NCBI RefSeq assembly: GCF_014854695.1
Contig: NZ_CP027557.1
Location: 3,596,001 to 3,660,000 of the forward strand
From: Rhodococcus rhodochrous
Lineage (GTDB): Bacteria > Actinomycetota > Actinomycetes > Mycobacteriales > Mycobacteriaceae
Direction of reading: 5' to 3'
DNA: 64,000 nucleotides
Positions 39,432 through 47,162 of this stretch are shown piece by piece. The translations under genes were made by a program, and so were the position numbers. The notes under the pieces were generated by a model that saw only the letters and a list, made by a program, of their open reading frames with translations, did not search any database and had not been told where the DNA came from. Numbering within the stretch: the first letter of the stretch is position 1; the number at the start of each line of letters is the position of its first letter.

Positions 39432-39490
39432 GGCGTACCACGCCCCATCTGACGGCGTACCACGCCCCATCGTGATGGCGTACCACGCCG
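39432..39490. repeat. Three tandem palindromic elements
   Basis: GGCGTACCACGCC occurs three times at 39432, 39454 and 39477; the first two copies extend identically to 18 bases (…CCATC). Each has GGCGT/ACGCC arms around ACC. The 22-23 base spacing is about two helical turns. They lie in the divergent promoter region between the PDZ protease and DUF2342 genes. Confidence 0.85.
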
Positions 39491-39553
39491 TGTTCGCCAT
39501 GAGCGTGACCACGATGCCGGTCCCCGCCCGGGCCGCCTTGTACCGTTGGATAC

Positions 39554-40999
39554 ATGAGCGACACGCCCTTCGGATTCTCGAATCCCGACGACGACCCCGA
39601 CCGCAGGAAGGACGAGGGTTCCGGTAGCGGCGGATCCGGTGGCGGTATCCCCTTCGGATTCGGACTGCCCGGCAGCGGCGGGGGCGACAACCCGTTCGGC
39701 GGTCAGGGCTTCGATCCCGCGCAGTTCGGTCAGATGCTCAGCCAGTTCGGCCAGATGCTCGCCGGCATGGGTAGCGCCATGGGTTCCGGCGGCGGCTCGG
39801 GCCCGGTCAACTACGACATTGCGACGAAGCTCGCACGACAGCAGATCGGGTCCGTCGACCCGGTCTCGCCCCGCACCGCCGACGCCGTGACCGACGCCGC
39901 GCGCCTCGCGGAACTGTGGCTCGACGCGGCCACCACGCTTCCCGCGGGTGCGTCGAAGGTCGTGGCGTGGACGCCCGTCGACTGGCTCGACAACACCCTC
40001 GAGACGTGGAAGCGCCTGTGCGATCCGATCGCCGAGCAGGTCAACGGGATGATGCTGAACGGTCTGCCCGAGGAGGCCCGCGCGATGGCCGGGCCCATGC
40101 TCGGCATGTTCTCCCAGATGGGCGGGGTCGCCTTCGGCTCCCAGCTCGGTCAGGCCCTCGGCCAGCTGTCGAAGGAAGTGCTCACCTCCACCGACATCGG
40201 TCTCCCGCTCGGCCCGGAGGGCACCGCTGCTCTGCTGCCGGCCGCGGTCGAGAGCTTCGGTGAAGGACTCGAGCAGCCCGCCCAGGAGGTGCTCGTCTTC
40301 CTCGCCGCACGCGAGACCGCCCACCAGCGCCTCTACAGCCACGTGCCGTGGCTGCGTCAGCGAATGCTGGCGACCGTCGAGGAGTACGCACGCGGCATCC
40401 GCATGGACATGTCGTCGATCGAGGATCTCGCGCAGGGACTCGATCCGTCGGCACTCACCGACCCGTCCAAGCTCGAGGAGATCCTCAAGCAGGGCGCGTT
40501 CGAACCCCAGACCACCCCGGAGCAGAAGGCCGCACTCGAACGACTCGAGACGATGCTCGCGCTCGTCGAGGGCTGGGTCGAGACGGTCGTCGCCGACGCG
40601 CTCGGCGAGCGGCTCCCGGGCGCCTCGGCCCTGACCGAGACCCTGCGCCGTCGCCGCGCCACGGGCGGACCGGCGGAACAGACCTTCGCCACGCTCGTCG
40701 GCCTCGAACTGCGGCCCCGGAAGGTGCGCGAGGCCGCCGCGCTGTGGCGACGTCTCACCACCGACGCCGGCACCGAGGCCCGCGACCACGTGTGGGCGCA
40801 CCCCGACCTGCTGCCGGACTCGTCGGATCTCGACAACCCGGCAGCCTTCGTCGACCGTGTGATCGGCGGCGGTACCGGAGCCTTCGACGATCCGATCGCC
40901 CAGCTGCAGGCGACCATGGAACGCGAGCAGGCCGAACGGGATCGCGCCGCCGAGGAGGGATCCGACGAGGATCGTCCCGGGGACGACAGCACCTCCTAG
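39554..40999 (+). CDS. DUF2342 zinc-dependent metalloprotease-like protein
   Basis: A 481-residue protein of the family annotated as zinc-dependent metalloproteases or F420-associated hydrolases (Rv3195 position). The first 85 residues are G/S/F/D-rich and disordered (PFGFGLPGSGGGDNPFGG). The alpha-helical core includes FLAARETAHQRLYSHVPWL with the conserved histidines that suggest metal binding; a strict HExxH is not present. The C-terminus is acidic. Function is unproven. The upstream region carries three palindromic repeats. Confidence 0.8.
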   Translation: MSDTPFGFSNPDDDPDRRKDEGSGSGGSGGGIPFGFGLPGSGGGDNPFGGQGFDPAQFGQMLSQFGQMLAGMGSAMGSGGGSGPVNYDIATKLARQQIGSVDPVSPRTADAVTDAARLAELWLDAATTLPAGASKVVAWTPVDWLDNTLETWKRLCDPIAEQVNGMMLNGLPEEARAMAGPMLGMFSQMGGVAFGSQLGQALGQLSKEVLTSTDIGLPLGPEGTAALLPAAVESFGEGLEQPAQEVLVFLAARETAHQRLYSHVPWLRQRMLATVEEYARGIRMDMSSIEDLAQGLDPSALTDPSKLEEILKQGAFEPQTTPEQKAALERLETMLALVEGWVETVVADALGERLPGASALTETLRRRRATGGPAEQTFATLVGLELRPRKVREAAALWRRLTTDAGTEARDHVWAHPDLLPDSSDLDNPAAFVDRVIGGGTGAFDDPIAQLQATMEREQAERDRAAEEGSDEDRPGDDSTS

Positions 41000-41014
41000 A
41001 ACGACCCGATAACG

Positions 41015-41068
41015 GTGCCCGCGCCTGTGGACAACTGCTCCTCGTGAGCCGTCCACGGGCGCGGGTGC
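41015..41068 (+). terminator. Hairpin between DUF2342 and ThiF-like genes
   Basis: Arms 41015-41032 and 41051-41068 pair over 18 bases with three non-Watson-Crick positions, including CCGCGCC/GGCGCGG. It may terminate the DUF2342 transcript. Confidence 0.6.
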
Positions 41069-41083
41069 TGTCAGTCTGTCTCC

Positions 41084-41977
41084 ATGATCACCGCATCGCG
41101 CGAGACGACCACGAATCCCGTGCCGCCCGAGGCGGCGGTTCTCCGGCTCGATCCGGAACTGGCCGTGCTCGAACGGTCCGACGGCTCGATCCAGCTCGGC
41201 TGGGGTCCCGACACCGCGACCGTCGTCCTGCCACCCGAGGGCATGGACAGCTTCGACCTCGGCGTTCTCGTCCGGCTGCTCGACGGCCGGCTCACCCTCG
41301 ACGAAGTGCTGGACGTCGTGGCGGAGCGTGGTCTTCCGTCCGGATGGGTCCGGCAGGTGCTCGACGAGCTCACTGCGACGGGCGCGGTCAGGCAGGTCCC
41401 CGCGTCGTCGGTCGGTCCGGCGCGACCGCGGCGGGTGCGGGTCCACGGCTCGGGTCCGCTCGCGGCGGCGATCGTCGAGGATCTCCCGGTGTGGGACGTG
41501 CGGTGGGTGCGCTCGTCGCCCGGTGACGAACCGCAGGGTCCGGCCGACTGTGTCGTCCTCGCCGACGGGCAGGTGCCCGACCCCCACCTCGTCGACATGC
41601 TCGTGCGGGCCGGGATCCCTCATCTCGCGGTGCGGATCCGGGACGGACGCGGCATCGTCGGTCCGTTCGTGCTCCCAGGCCGGAGCAGTTGCCTGCGCTG
41701 CGCCGATCTCGTACGGACCGATCTCGATCCGTCCTGGCCGCGATTGGCGAGTCAGCTGTACGGGCGGCAGGGCCAAGCCGGTCGGGCGGTGACGTCGGCG
41801 ACCGCGGCGATGGCCGTCGGTCAGATCGAGGCGTTCCTCTCCGCCGATCCGTCGGTGACTCCGGCGGTCGACCGCACGCTCGAACTGGACCTGCGAACCC
41901 ACCGCATCGTCACGCGTCGATGGTTCCGTCATCCCCGGTGCGACTGCTCGGCCATCGCTCCGGTCGGTCAGGCATGA
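41084..41977 (+). CDS. Cyclodehydratase / ThiF-like E1 homologue
   Basis: A 297-residue protein resembling the E1-like N-terminal part of thiazole/oxazole-peptide cyclodehydratases (Rv3196 position). An N-terminal winged-helix-like segment (LGVLVRLLDGRLTLDEVLD) is followed by a Rossmann-like core (VRVHGSGPLAAAI) and a zinc tetrathiolate site built from CLRCADL and a C-terminal CDC. No YcaO, dehydrogenase or precursor peptide lies nearby. Its TGA overlaps the next ATG (ATGA), tying it to the ABC1 kinase. Confidence 0.75.
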   Translation: MITASRETTTNPVPPEAAVLRLDPELAVLERSDGSIQLGWGPDTATVVLPPEGMDSFDLGVLVRLLDGRLTLDEVLDVVAERGLPSGWVRQVLDELTATGAVRQVPASSVGPARPRRVRVHGSGPLAAAIVEDLPVWDVRWVRSSPGDEPQGPADCVVLADGQVPDPHLVDMLVRAGIPHLAVRIRDGRGIVGPFVLPGRSSCLRCADLVRTDLDPSWPRLASQLYGRQGQAGRAVTSATAAMAVGQIEAFLSADPSVTPAVDRTLELDLRTHRIVTRRWFRHPRCDCSAIAPVGQA

Positions 41978-43299
41978 TGGGGGGCGTGCCAGACATCCCT
42001 CGCAGAAGCTCGTCCCGCACTGCCAAGCTCGCGAGCATTCCCCTGGGAATCGCCGGGCGCGCGGCCGTCGGTTTCGGTCGTCGGCTCGCCGGTGGGGATC
42101 GGGAGGAGATCGACGCCGAGATGACGGCGAAGGCCGCCGAACAGTTGTTCAGCGTGCTGGGCGAACTCAAGGGTGGCGCCATGAAGTTCGGCCAGGCCCT
42201 GAGCGTGATGGAAGCCGCCGTCCCGGAGGAGTTCGCCGAACCGTATCGGGAGGCGCTCACCAAACTGCAGGCCGAGGCCCCTCCCCTGCCCGCCCGGGCC
42301 GTGCACCGCGTGCTCGACCAGCAACTCGGCACGAAGTGGCGTGAGCGCTTCGAGTCGTTCGACGACGTGCCCGTCGCGTCGGCCAGCATCGGCCAGGTGC
42401 ACCGGGCCGTGTGGTCGGACGGACGCGAGGTCGCGGTGAAGGTCCAGTACCCGGGCGCCGACGAGGCGCTGCGCGCCGACATGCGCACGCTGTCCCGGTT
42501 CGCCGGGTTGTTCGCCACGATGATGCCGGGCGCCGATGTGCGTGCGTTGCTCGACGAGTTGTCCGCACGCACCGAGGAAGAACTCGACTACCGGATCGAG
42601 GCCGACAACCAGCGGGCCTTCGCGAAGGCCTTCGCCGGCGACGAGAAGTTCCTGATCCCGCGTGTCGTCGCGAGTGCACCGAAGGTCGTCGTGACCGAAT
42701 GGCTTTCGGCGACACCACTGTCGGCGATCATCAACGGTGGTACGCGCGAGCAGCGCAACCGGGCCGGTGCGCTGCTCGCGGAGTTCCACTTCTGTTCGCC
42801 CGCACGCGCCGGTCTGCTCCACAGCGACCCGCATCCGGGCAATTTCATGCTTCTCGACGACGGCCGTCTCGGGGTCATCGACTTCGGCGCCACGGCGGCG
42901 ATGCCCGACGGCTTCCCGCCGGTGCTCGGGCGGATGGTCCGGCTCGCGCTCGAGGAACGTTTCGACGAACTCACCCGGCTGCTCTACGACAACAAGTTCG
43001 TGCTGCCCGGCCGCACGGTTACCGACGAGGAGATCGCCGATTACCTCCGGCCGTTCACCGATCCGATCCACACCGAGTCGTTCCACTTCACCCGCGCATG
43101 GCTGCAGCGGGTGGCGGGCACGGCCACGGACTTCTCGAGTTCGACCTTCAAGACGGCCCGGACACTGAATCTTCCGCCCGAGTACGTGGGTGTGTTCCGG
43201 GTGCTGCTCGGTTCGGTCGGCATCTGCGCTCAGCTCGACGCCGAAGCGCCGTACATGCGCATCCTCAGTGAATGGCTACCCGGCTTCGTCGAGGAGTGA
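41974..43299 (+). CDS. ABC1/AarF (UbiB-type) atypical kinase
   Basis: A 441-residue protein-kinase-like ATPase. It has the extended KxGQ motif (GGAMKFGQALSV), the alanine-rich loop ASIGQVHRA in place of the P-loop, VKVQYPG, the catalytic LHSDPHPGNFM and the metal-binding DFGATAAM. Such proteins support quinone or lipid metabolism through ATPase activity. The start is either ATG 41974, coupled to the upstream gene, or GTG 41986, which aligns better with the mycobacterial N-terminus as I recall. A hairpin overlaps the stop codon. Confidence 0.88.
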   Translation: MMGGVPDIPRRSSSRTAKLASIPLGIAGRAAVGFGRRLAGGDREEIDAEMTAKAAEQLFSVLGELKGGAMKFGQALSVMEAAVPEEFAEPYREALTKLQAEAPPLPARAVHRVLDQQLGTKWRERFESFDDVPVASASIGQVHRAVWSDGREVAVKVQYPGADEALRADMRTLSRFAGLFATMMPGADVRALLDELSARTEEELDYRIEADNQRAFAKAFAGDEKFLIPRVVASAPKVVVTEWLSATPLSAIINGGTREQRNRAGALLAEFHFCSPARAGLLHSDPHPGNFMLLDDGRLGVIDFGATAAMPDGFPPVLGRMVRLALEERFDELTRLLYDNKFVLPGRTVTDEEIADYLRPFTDPIHTESFHFTRAWLQRVAGTATDFSSSTFKTARTLNLPPEYVGVFRVLLGSVGICAQLDAEAPYMRILSEWLPGFVEE

Positions 43300-43309
43300 C
43301 GAAGCCGGG
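43279..43309. terminator. Terminator overlapping ABC1 stop codon
   Basis: A perfect 12-bp stem CCCGGCTTCGTC/GACGAAGCCGGG with a 7-base loop. The TGA of the ABC1 gene lies at the loop edge. On the other strand it lies just past the whiB7 end, so it may serve both. Confidence 0.7.
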
Positions 43310-43318
43310 CAACCGTAT

Positions 43319-43647
43319 TCACGCACAGACCAGTTCCTTGCGGGGTTCGGGCAGCGGATTCTTCCGCGGCCGGCCCCGCGGCCGCTTGCGGGCCACGACG
43401 ACACCACGGTCGATGATCTCCCCGCCCCACACGCCCCAGGGTTCCTCCCGCTCGAGAGCTGCGTCGAGGCACTGGGCACGCACCGGGCAGCCCGCGCACA
43501 GCGTCTTGGCGTACTCGAGATCGGCCGGGTCTCGGCGAACCACAGGTCGGGGTCGTTGTCGTGGCACGGCAGGGTGTCGCGGTCGCGGTCGTTGCGTGAC
43601 GCCGCGAAAGTGTCGCTGCGCGACAGGATGTCGTCGGTACGACGCAT
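43319..43647 (-). pseudogene. whiB7: WhiB7 antibiotic-resistance regulator, frameshifted
   Basis: WhiB7 is an [4Fe-4S] transcription factor that activates intrinsic antibiotic resistance. The start (ATG 43647, behind GGAAGGAGACGAG) and the first part, with the first cluster cysteine (LPCHDNDPDLWFAET), are in one frame. The rest (PADLEYAKTLCAGC, QCLDAALEREEPWGVWGGE, and the AT-hook KRPRGRPRKN) is in another. One base is missing near 43527-43530: ACCCGG where ACCCCGG would restore the frame and give 109 residues. As read, translation leaves the family before the other three cysteines and runs to 43276. This is either a real inactivating mutation or a sequencing error. Convergent with the ABC1 gene. 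Confidence 0.85.
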
Positions 43648-43755
43648 CTCGTCTCCTTCCGTTCGTTTCGACAGGCTCGACGGGTATTCGCTCGGCACGT
43701 GAGCTCCTTCGTTGGTTCGGTGGAATGCGATGCGAACCCGGCCGGAGAACGAGAA

Positions 43756-43788
43756 AGGCCACGGTCCGCTGGGCGGGGTCCGTGGCCT
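43756..43788 (-). terminator. whiB7 leader attenuator
   Basis: Stem AGGCCACGG/CCGTGGCCT (43756-43764/43780-43788) lies 109 bases before the whiB7 start and 15 bases past the leader ORF stop. On the minus strand it is followed by TTTCTCGTTCTC. This is the position expected for a transcription attenuator. Confidence 0.75.
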
Positions 43789-43803
43789 GGAGGAGACGAA
43801 GGT

Positions 43804-44034
43804 CTACCGGGAGATACTTCCCGATCGACTTCCGACCACGGACGAGACGGCAGCGGCGTACACACGTCGGCGTGCACGCGGCGCGGCGGCCACTACGGGA
43901 GCCACAGATGTGGCAGTGCGAGTGGTAGCGGCGGCCACAGCGACACGAGGGGCCGTTGCCACTGCACGAGCATCGAAGCCGAGCATCGGGGCCACCTCAC
44001 TTTCTCGTCGCGCACGGGCCGTCTCCCGTGACAT
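43804..44034 (-). CDS. whiB7 leader ORF (76 residues)
   Basis: An ATG frame at 44034 (a second ATG at 44040) that starts about two bases from the predicted transcription start, so it could be leaderless. The peptide begins MSRETARARRESEVAP and is rich in A, R, V and T, without domains. It ends 15 bases before the attenuator stem, so a ribosome slowed by antibiotics would be placed to alter folding. Leader ORFs with this role are known for mycobacterial whiB7. Confidence 0.55.
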   Translation of the reverse strand: MSRETARARRESEVAPMLGFDARAVATAPRVAVAAATTRTATSVAPVVAAAPRARRRVYAAAVSSVVGSRSGSISR

Positions 44035-44042
44035 CGTCATCC

Positions 44043-44080
44043 AGCCTAGATTCGTGGACACGATCGGCACAAGTTATTTT
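44043..44080 (-). promoter_or_regulatory. whiB7 promoter with AT-rich WhiB7 box
   Basis: On the minus strand AAAATAAC (44080-44073) is followed directly by a -35 TTGTGC (44072-44067), an 18-base spacer and a -10 TAGGCT (44048-44043). An AT-rich box abutting the -35 is the known WhiB7-SigA target. Transcription would start near 44036. Confidence 0.75.
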
Positions 44081-44132
44081 CTACCTGCGGTTTCGTGTCG
44101 CGGTCTTCGTCCCGGCACTACAGTCGGAGGGC

Positions 44133-44492
44133 ATGTCCCTCGCGACCACGAGATTCCTGCCCGTCCTCGACTGCCCGGATCCGCGCGCGCTCGCCGACTT
44201 CTACCGCCGGTTGCTCGGATGGACGATCACCAACGAGCGAGAGAACTGGGTCGAACTCGCCCGTGACGACTCGACCGCCATCGCGTTCCAGCGCGATCCC
44301 GACTTCACGCCGCGTCACTGGCCCGCCGACGGTGTGCACGCCCATCTCGACTTCCACGTGCCCGATCTCGACGAAGCCGAACGTCTCGTCCTTGGGCTCG
44401 ACGCGCTGCGCGCCGACGACGGATCGAACAAGAGCACCTTCCGGGTGTTCCGCGACCCGGCGGGGCACTACTTCTGCCTGTGCGCCGAGTGA
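44133..44492 (+). CDS. VOC-family (glyoxalase/bleomycin-resistance fold) protein
   Basis: A 119-residue vicinal-oxygen-chelate protein starting behind GGAGG. Two beta-alpha-beta repeats are visible (FLPVLDCPDPRALADFYRR, then VHAHLDFHVPDLDEAERLV) and possible metal ligands are H in VHAHLDF and E at the C-terminus (FCLCAE). Substrate unknown: members include glyoxalase I, dioxygenases and drug-binding proteins. It is divergent from the whiB7 leader, so the shared region might also affect it. Confidence 0.85.
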   Translation: MSLATTRFLPVLDCPDPRALADFYRRLLGWTITNERENWVELARDDSTAIAFQRDPDFTPRHWPADGVHAHLDFHVPDLDEAERLVLGLDALRADDGSNKSTFRVFRDPAGHYFCLCAE

Positions 44493-44516
44493 ACCCGGCC
44501 GAGACGTCGGCCGGGT
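44493..44516. terminator. Terminator between VOC and uvrD2 genes
   Basis: A perfect 10-bp stem ACCCGGCCGA/TCGGCCGGGT with loop GACG, followed by AGTTCTC, placed just past the VOC stop codon. Confidence 0.75.
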
Positions 44517-44523
44517 AGTTCTC

Positions 44524-44604
44524 AGAGGTCGAGGGTATCGACGGTGCGCTAGAGGTCGAGGGTGTCGACGGTGCGCTAGAGGTCGAGGGTATCGACGGTG
44601 CGCT
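44524..44604. repeat. Three tandem 27-bp repeats at uvrD2 3' end
   Basis: Three copies (44524-44550, 44551-44577, 44578-44604) differ at one base. The copy nearest the gene body encodes the last eight residues of UvrD2 on the minus strand, and the stop straddles its border. The other two copies follow the stop. Confidence 0.95.
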
Positions 44605-46717
44605 CCCCCCGCACGAGGGCGAGCACGTCGGCGCCGTACTGCTCGAGCTTCTTCGCCCCGATCCCCGGGATGGCGACCAGCGCCCGATCGTCGCGCGGCT
44701 GCTGTTCGGCGATCGCGACGAGGGTGTTGTCGCTGAAGACGACGTAGGCCGGAACCTTCATCTCCTTCGAGCGCTCCCGGCGCCATTCCTTGAGCGCGAC
44801 GAGCAGATTCTCGTCGAGATCGGAGGGGCAACCCTCGCAGCGACCGAGCATGGTCGAGGTGGTGCCCATGAGCGGCTTGCCGCAGACACGGCACTGCGGG
44901 CGCTTCTTCCGCGGGGAGGCCGGTTCGGCGATCTTCGACGCGGGTGAACTGTCGGGGATGAGCCCGTGCAGGAAGCGGGAGCGTCGCCGCGACCGGCGAC
45001 CGCCCGCCGTGCGGGACAACGCCCACGACAACTGCAGGTGCACGCGGGCACGAGTGACGCCGACGTAGAGCAGCCGCCGTTCCTCCTCGATGCCGGCCTC
45101 GTCGGGCGGGGTGTCCTTGTCGCCGGTGACGTGGGTGATCGGCAGGGTGCCGTCGGTGAGCCCGACGAGGAAGACGGCGTCCCATTCGAGGCCCTTCGCC
45201 GCGTGCAGAGACGCGAGCGTGACGCCCTGGACGGTCGGTGGCTGACGCGCCTCGGCACGAGCCGCGAGATCGCGCAGCAGGCCCTGCAGATCGAGGTCGG
45301 GTTCGTGCTCGAGTAGTTCCTCGGTGAGCTGCACGAGCGCGACGAGCGACGCCCAGCGCTCGCGTGCCTGCGCACCCACCGGTTCGGTGTCGGTCAGGCC
45401 CAGCGGCACCAGGGTGGCCCGGACGAGGCTGAGCAGCCCGGCACCGCGACCGGCGTCCTCCGGCAGGTCGTCGCGTGTACCCACCTGACGCAGGGCATTG
45501 ACCGCCTGCCGGACCTCCGCGCGGTTGAAGAAGCCTTCACCTCCGCGCACCTGGTACGGGATTCCCGCCTGCGTGAACGCCTGCTCGTAGGCCTCGGACT
45601 GGGCATTGATGCGGTAGAGCACCGCGATCTCGGCTGCCGGGACCCCCTTGCCCATCAGTTTCGCGACGGCCTTGGCGACCGCCTGGGCTTCGGCGGGCTC
45701 GTCGTCGAACTCGGCGAAGGTGGGCTCCGGTCCGGACGGACGCTGACCGACGAGCTTGAGCCGGGTGCCGGCGATGCGGCCCCGCGCCGCGCCGATCACG
45801 CGGTTGGCGAGGTCGACCACCTCCGGGGTGGAGCGGTAATCGCGTTCGAGGCGTACGACCGTGGCGTCGGGGAACCGGCGGGAGAAGTCGAGCAGGTGCT
45901 TCGGGGTGGCGCCGGTGAACGAGTAGATGGTCTGGTTGGCGTCGCCGACCACCGTGAGGTCGTCGCGCTCGCCGAGCCAGGCGTCGAGCACGCGCTGCTG
46001 CAGCGGAGTGACGTCCTGGTACTCGTCGACGACGAAGCAGCGGTAGCGGTCGCGGAACTCCTCGGCCACCGCGAGGTTGTCCTCGAGGGCCGCGGCGGTG
46101 TGCAGCAGCAGGTCGTCGAAGTCGAGATACATCCCGTCGCCCGACCGGGTCTTGAGCTGCTCGTAGGTCTCGTAGACGCGCGCGACCCGCTCTGGATCGG
46201 CCGGTGGGGTGCGGTGGGCGCGGGCGGCCGCGGCGGGATAGTCCTCGGGCGCGACGAGCGTGCCCTTGGACCATTCGATCTCCGACAGCAGGTCGCGCAC
46301 GGTGTCGGTGTCGGTCGGGAAGCCGCACCGGTGCGCGGCCTGCGAGACCGCCGCGAACTTGCGGTCGAGCAGTTGCCACGGCGTGTCGCCGACGACCTGC
46401 GGCCAGAAGTACCGCAGCTGCCGCAGGGCGGCGGCGTGGAAGGTGCGGGCCTGCACCTGCGTGCCGTCGCCGCCGATGCCCAGGGCGCGCAGGCGTGAGC
46501 GCATCTCCCCTGCCGCGCGGGCAGTGAAGGTGACGGCGAGGACCTGGCCGGCGGAGACGTGACCGGCGGAGACGAGGTGGGCGATGCGGCGCGTGATGGT
46601 GCGGGTCTTGCCGGTGCCGGCACCGGCAAGCACGCAGACCGGTCCGCGTGGGGCGAGTACCGCTGCTGCCTGCTCGGGGTCGAGACCGTCCACCACATCC
46701 GCACACATGGCCTCCAT
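44576..46717 (-). CDS. uvrD2: ATP-dependent DNA helicase UvrD2
   Basis: A 713-residue superfamily 1 helicase. Walker A is [11 protein letters not shown], motif [15 protein letters not shown], motif [16 protein letters not shown], motif [16 protein letters not shown] and motif [16 protein letters not shown] four-cysteine zinc module (CRVCGKPL … CEGC) and a C-terminal HRDC domain ([19 protein letters not shown]) match mycobacterial UvrD2, where the cysteine module and HRDC matter for DNA unwinding. Several in-frame starts exist (46720, 46717, 46708); 46717 is a compromise. The 3' end is part of a tandem triplication. Confidence 0.92.
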   Translation of the reverse strand: MEAMCADVVDGLDPEQAAAVLAPRGPVCVLAGAGTGKTRTITRRIAHLVSAGHVSAGQVLAVTFTARAAGEMRSRLRALGIGGDGTQVQARTFHAAALRQLRYFWPQVVGDTPWQLLDRKFAAVSQAAHRCGFPTDTDTVRDLLSEIEWSKGTLVAPEDYPAAAARAHRTPPADPERVARVYETYEQLKTRSGDGMYLDFDDLLLHTAAALEDNLAVAEEFRDRYRCFVVDEYQDVTPLQQRVLDAWLGERDDLTVVGDANQTIYSFTGATPKHLLDFSRRFPDATVVRLERDYRSTPEVVDLANRVIGAARGRIAGTRLKLVGQRPSGPEPTFAEFDDEPAEAQAVAKAVAKLMGKGVPAAEIAVLYRINAQSEAYEQAFTQAGIPYQVRGGEGFFNRAEVRQAVNALRQVGTRDDLPEDAGRGAGLLSLVRATLVPLGLTDTEPVGAQARERWASLVALVQLTEELLEHEPDLDLQGLLRDLAARAEARQPPTVQGVTLASLHAAKGLEWDAVFLVGLTDGTLPITHVTGDKDTPPDEAGIEEERRLLYVGVTRARVHLQLSWALSRTAGGRRSRRRSRFLHGLIPDSSPASKIAEPASPRKKRPQCRVCGKPLMGTTSTMLGRCEGCPSDLDENLLVALKEWRRERSKEMKVPAYVVFSDNTLVAIAEQQPRDDRALVAIPGIGAKKLEQYGADVLALVRGERTVDTLDL

Positions 46718-46762
46718 CATGACAGCGACCGCCGACAGCGCAGCCCCCGGTGACCCCGCCCG

Positions 46763-46780
46763 CTGTGGTGAGGACCACAG
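46763..46780. promoter_or_regulatory. Palindrome between uvrD2 and mrx1
   Basis: CTGTGGT/ACCACAG, 7-base perfect arms with GAGG between, sits in the 112-base divergent gap, so one bound protein could affect both genes. It does not fit the LexA (SOS) box. Confidence 0.45.
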
Positions 46781-46829
46781 CTCACCCCGGTCGCGGAACA
46801 TGTTCGGCGGCTGTGATGTTCTCCAAGAC

Positions 46830-47084
46830 ATGACGACCACCGACGCACCCGCCCTGACCGTCTACTCCACCACCTGGTGCGGTTACTGCAGGCGGCTGAA
46901 GACCCAGCTCGACCAGAACGGCATCGCGTACACCGAGATCGACATCGAGTCGGATCCGGCCGCGGCGGAGTTCGTCGGCAGCGTCAACAACGGCAACCAC
47001 GTGGTGCCCACCGTCAAGTTCGCCGACGGCAGCACCGCCACCAACCCGTCGCTCGCCGAGGTCCAGCGCGCTCTGGGTCTGTAG
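46830..47084 (+). CDS. mrx1: Mycoredoxin-1
   Basis: An 84-residue glutaredoxin-like protein with the CGYC active site in [13 protein letters not shown], the cis-proline region [11 protein letters not shown] and a short C-terminal helix. Mycoredoxins remove mycothiol from mixed disulfides, using mycothiol and its reductase. ATG at 46830 yields the usual length; longer versions read back through the divergent promoter. The gene lies between uvrD2 and nudC as in mycobacteria and is followed by a terminator. Confidence 0.93.
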   Translation: MTTTDAPALTVYSTTWCGYCRRLKTQLDQNGIAYTEIDIESDPAAAEFVGSVNNGNHVVPTVKFADGSTATNPSLAEVQRALGL

Positions 47085-47101
47085 TTCCTGCTCGTTCGGA
47101 A

Positions 47102-47130
47102 AGGCCGGTCGCGTCCGCCGCGGCCGGCCT
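47102..47130. terminator. mrx1 / nudC terminator
   Basis: A 12-bp stem AGGCCGGTCGCG/CGCGGCCGGCCT with one wobble pair and loop TCCGC, followed by CTCTC, between convergent genes. Confidence 0.8.
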
Positions 47131-47162
47131 CTCTCGTGCCCGGACCCTCGATTTCGGGCCTT

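Noticed and set aside
43519-43535. Programmed -1 frameshift in whiB7
   Set aside because: The junction GCCGAGACCCGG has no slippery heptamer or downstream pseudoknot that I can see, and WhiB proteins are not known to use one.
43319-43762. 147-codon frame containing the C-terminal part of WhiB7
   Set aside because: Its N-terminal half is the wrong frame of whiB7 and of the leader; it crosses the attenuator and lacks a ribosome site before the start.
44524-44604. The 27-bp tandem repeats as a CRISPR array
   Set aside because: There are no spacers; units are directly adjoining and overlap a coding end. No cas genes are present.
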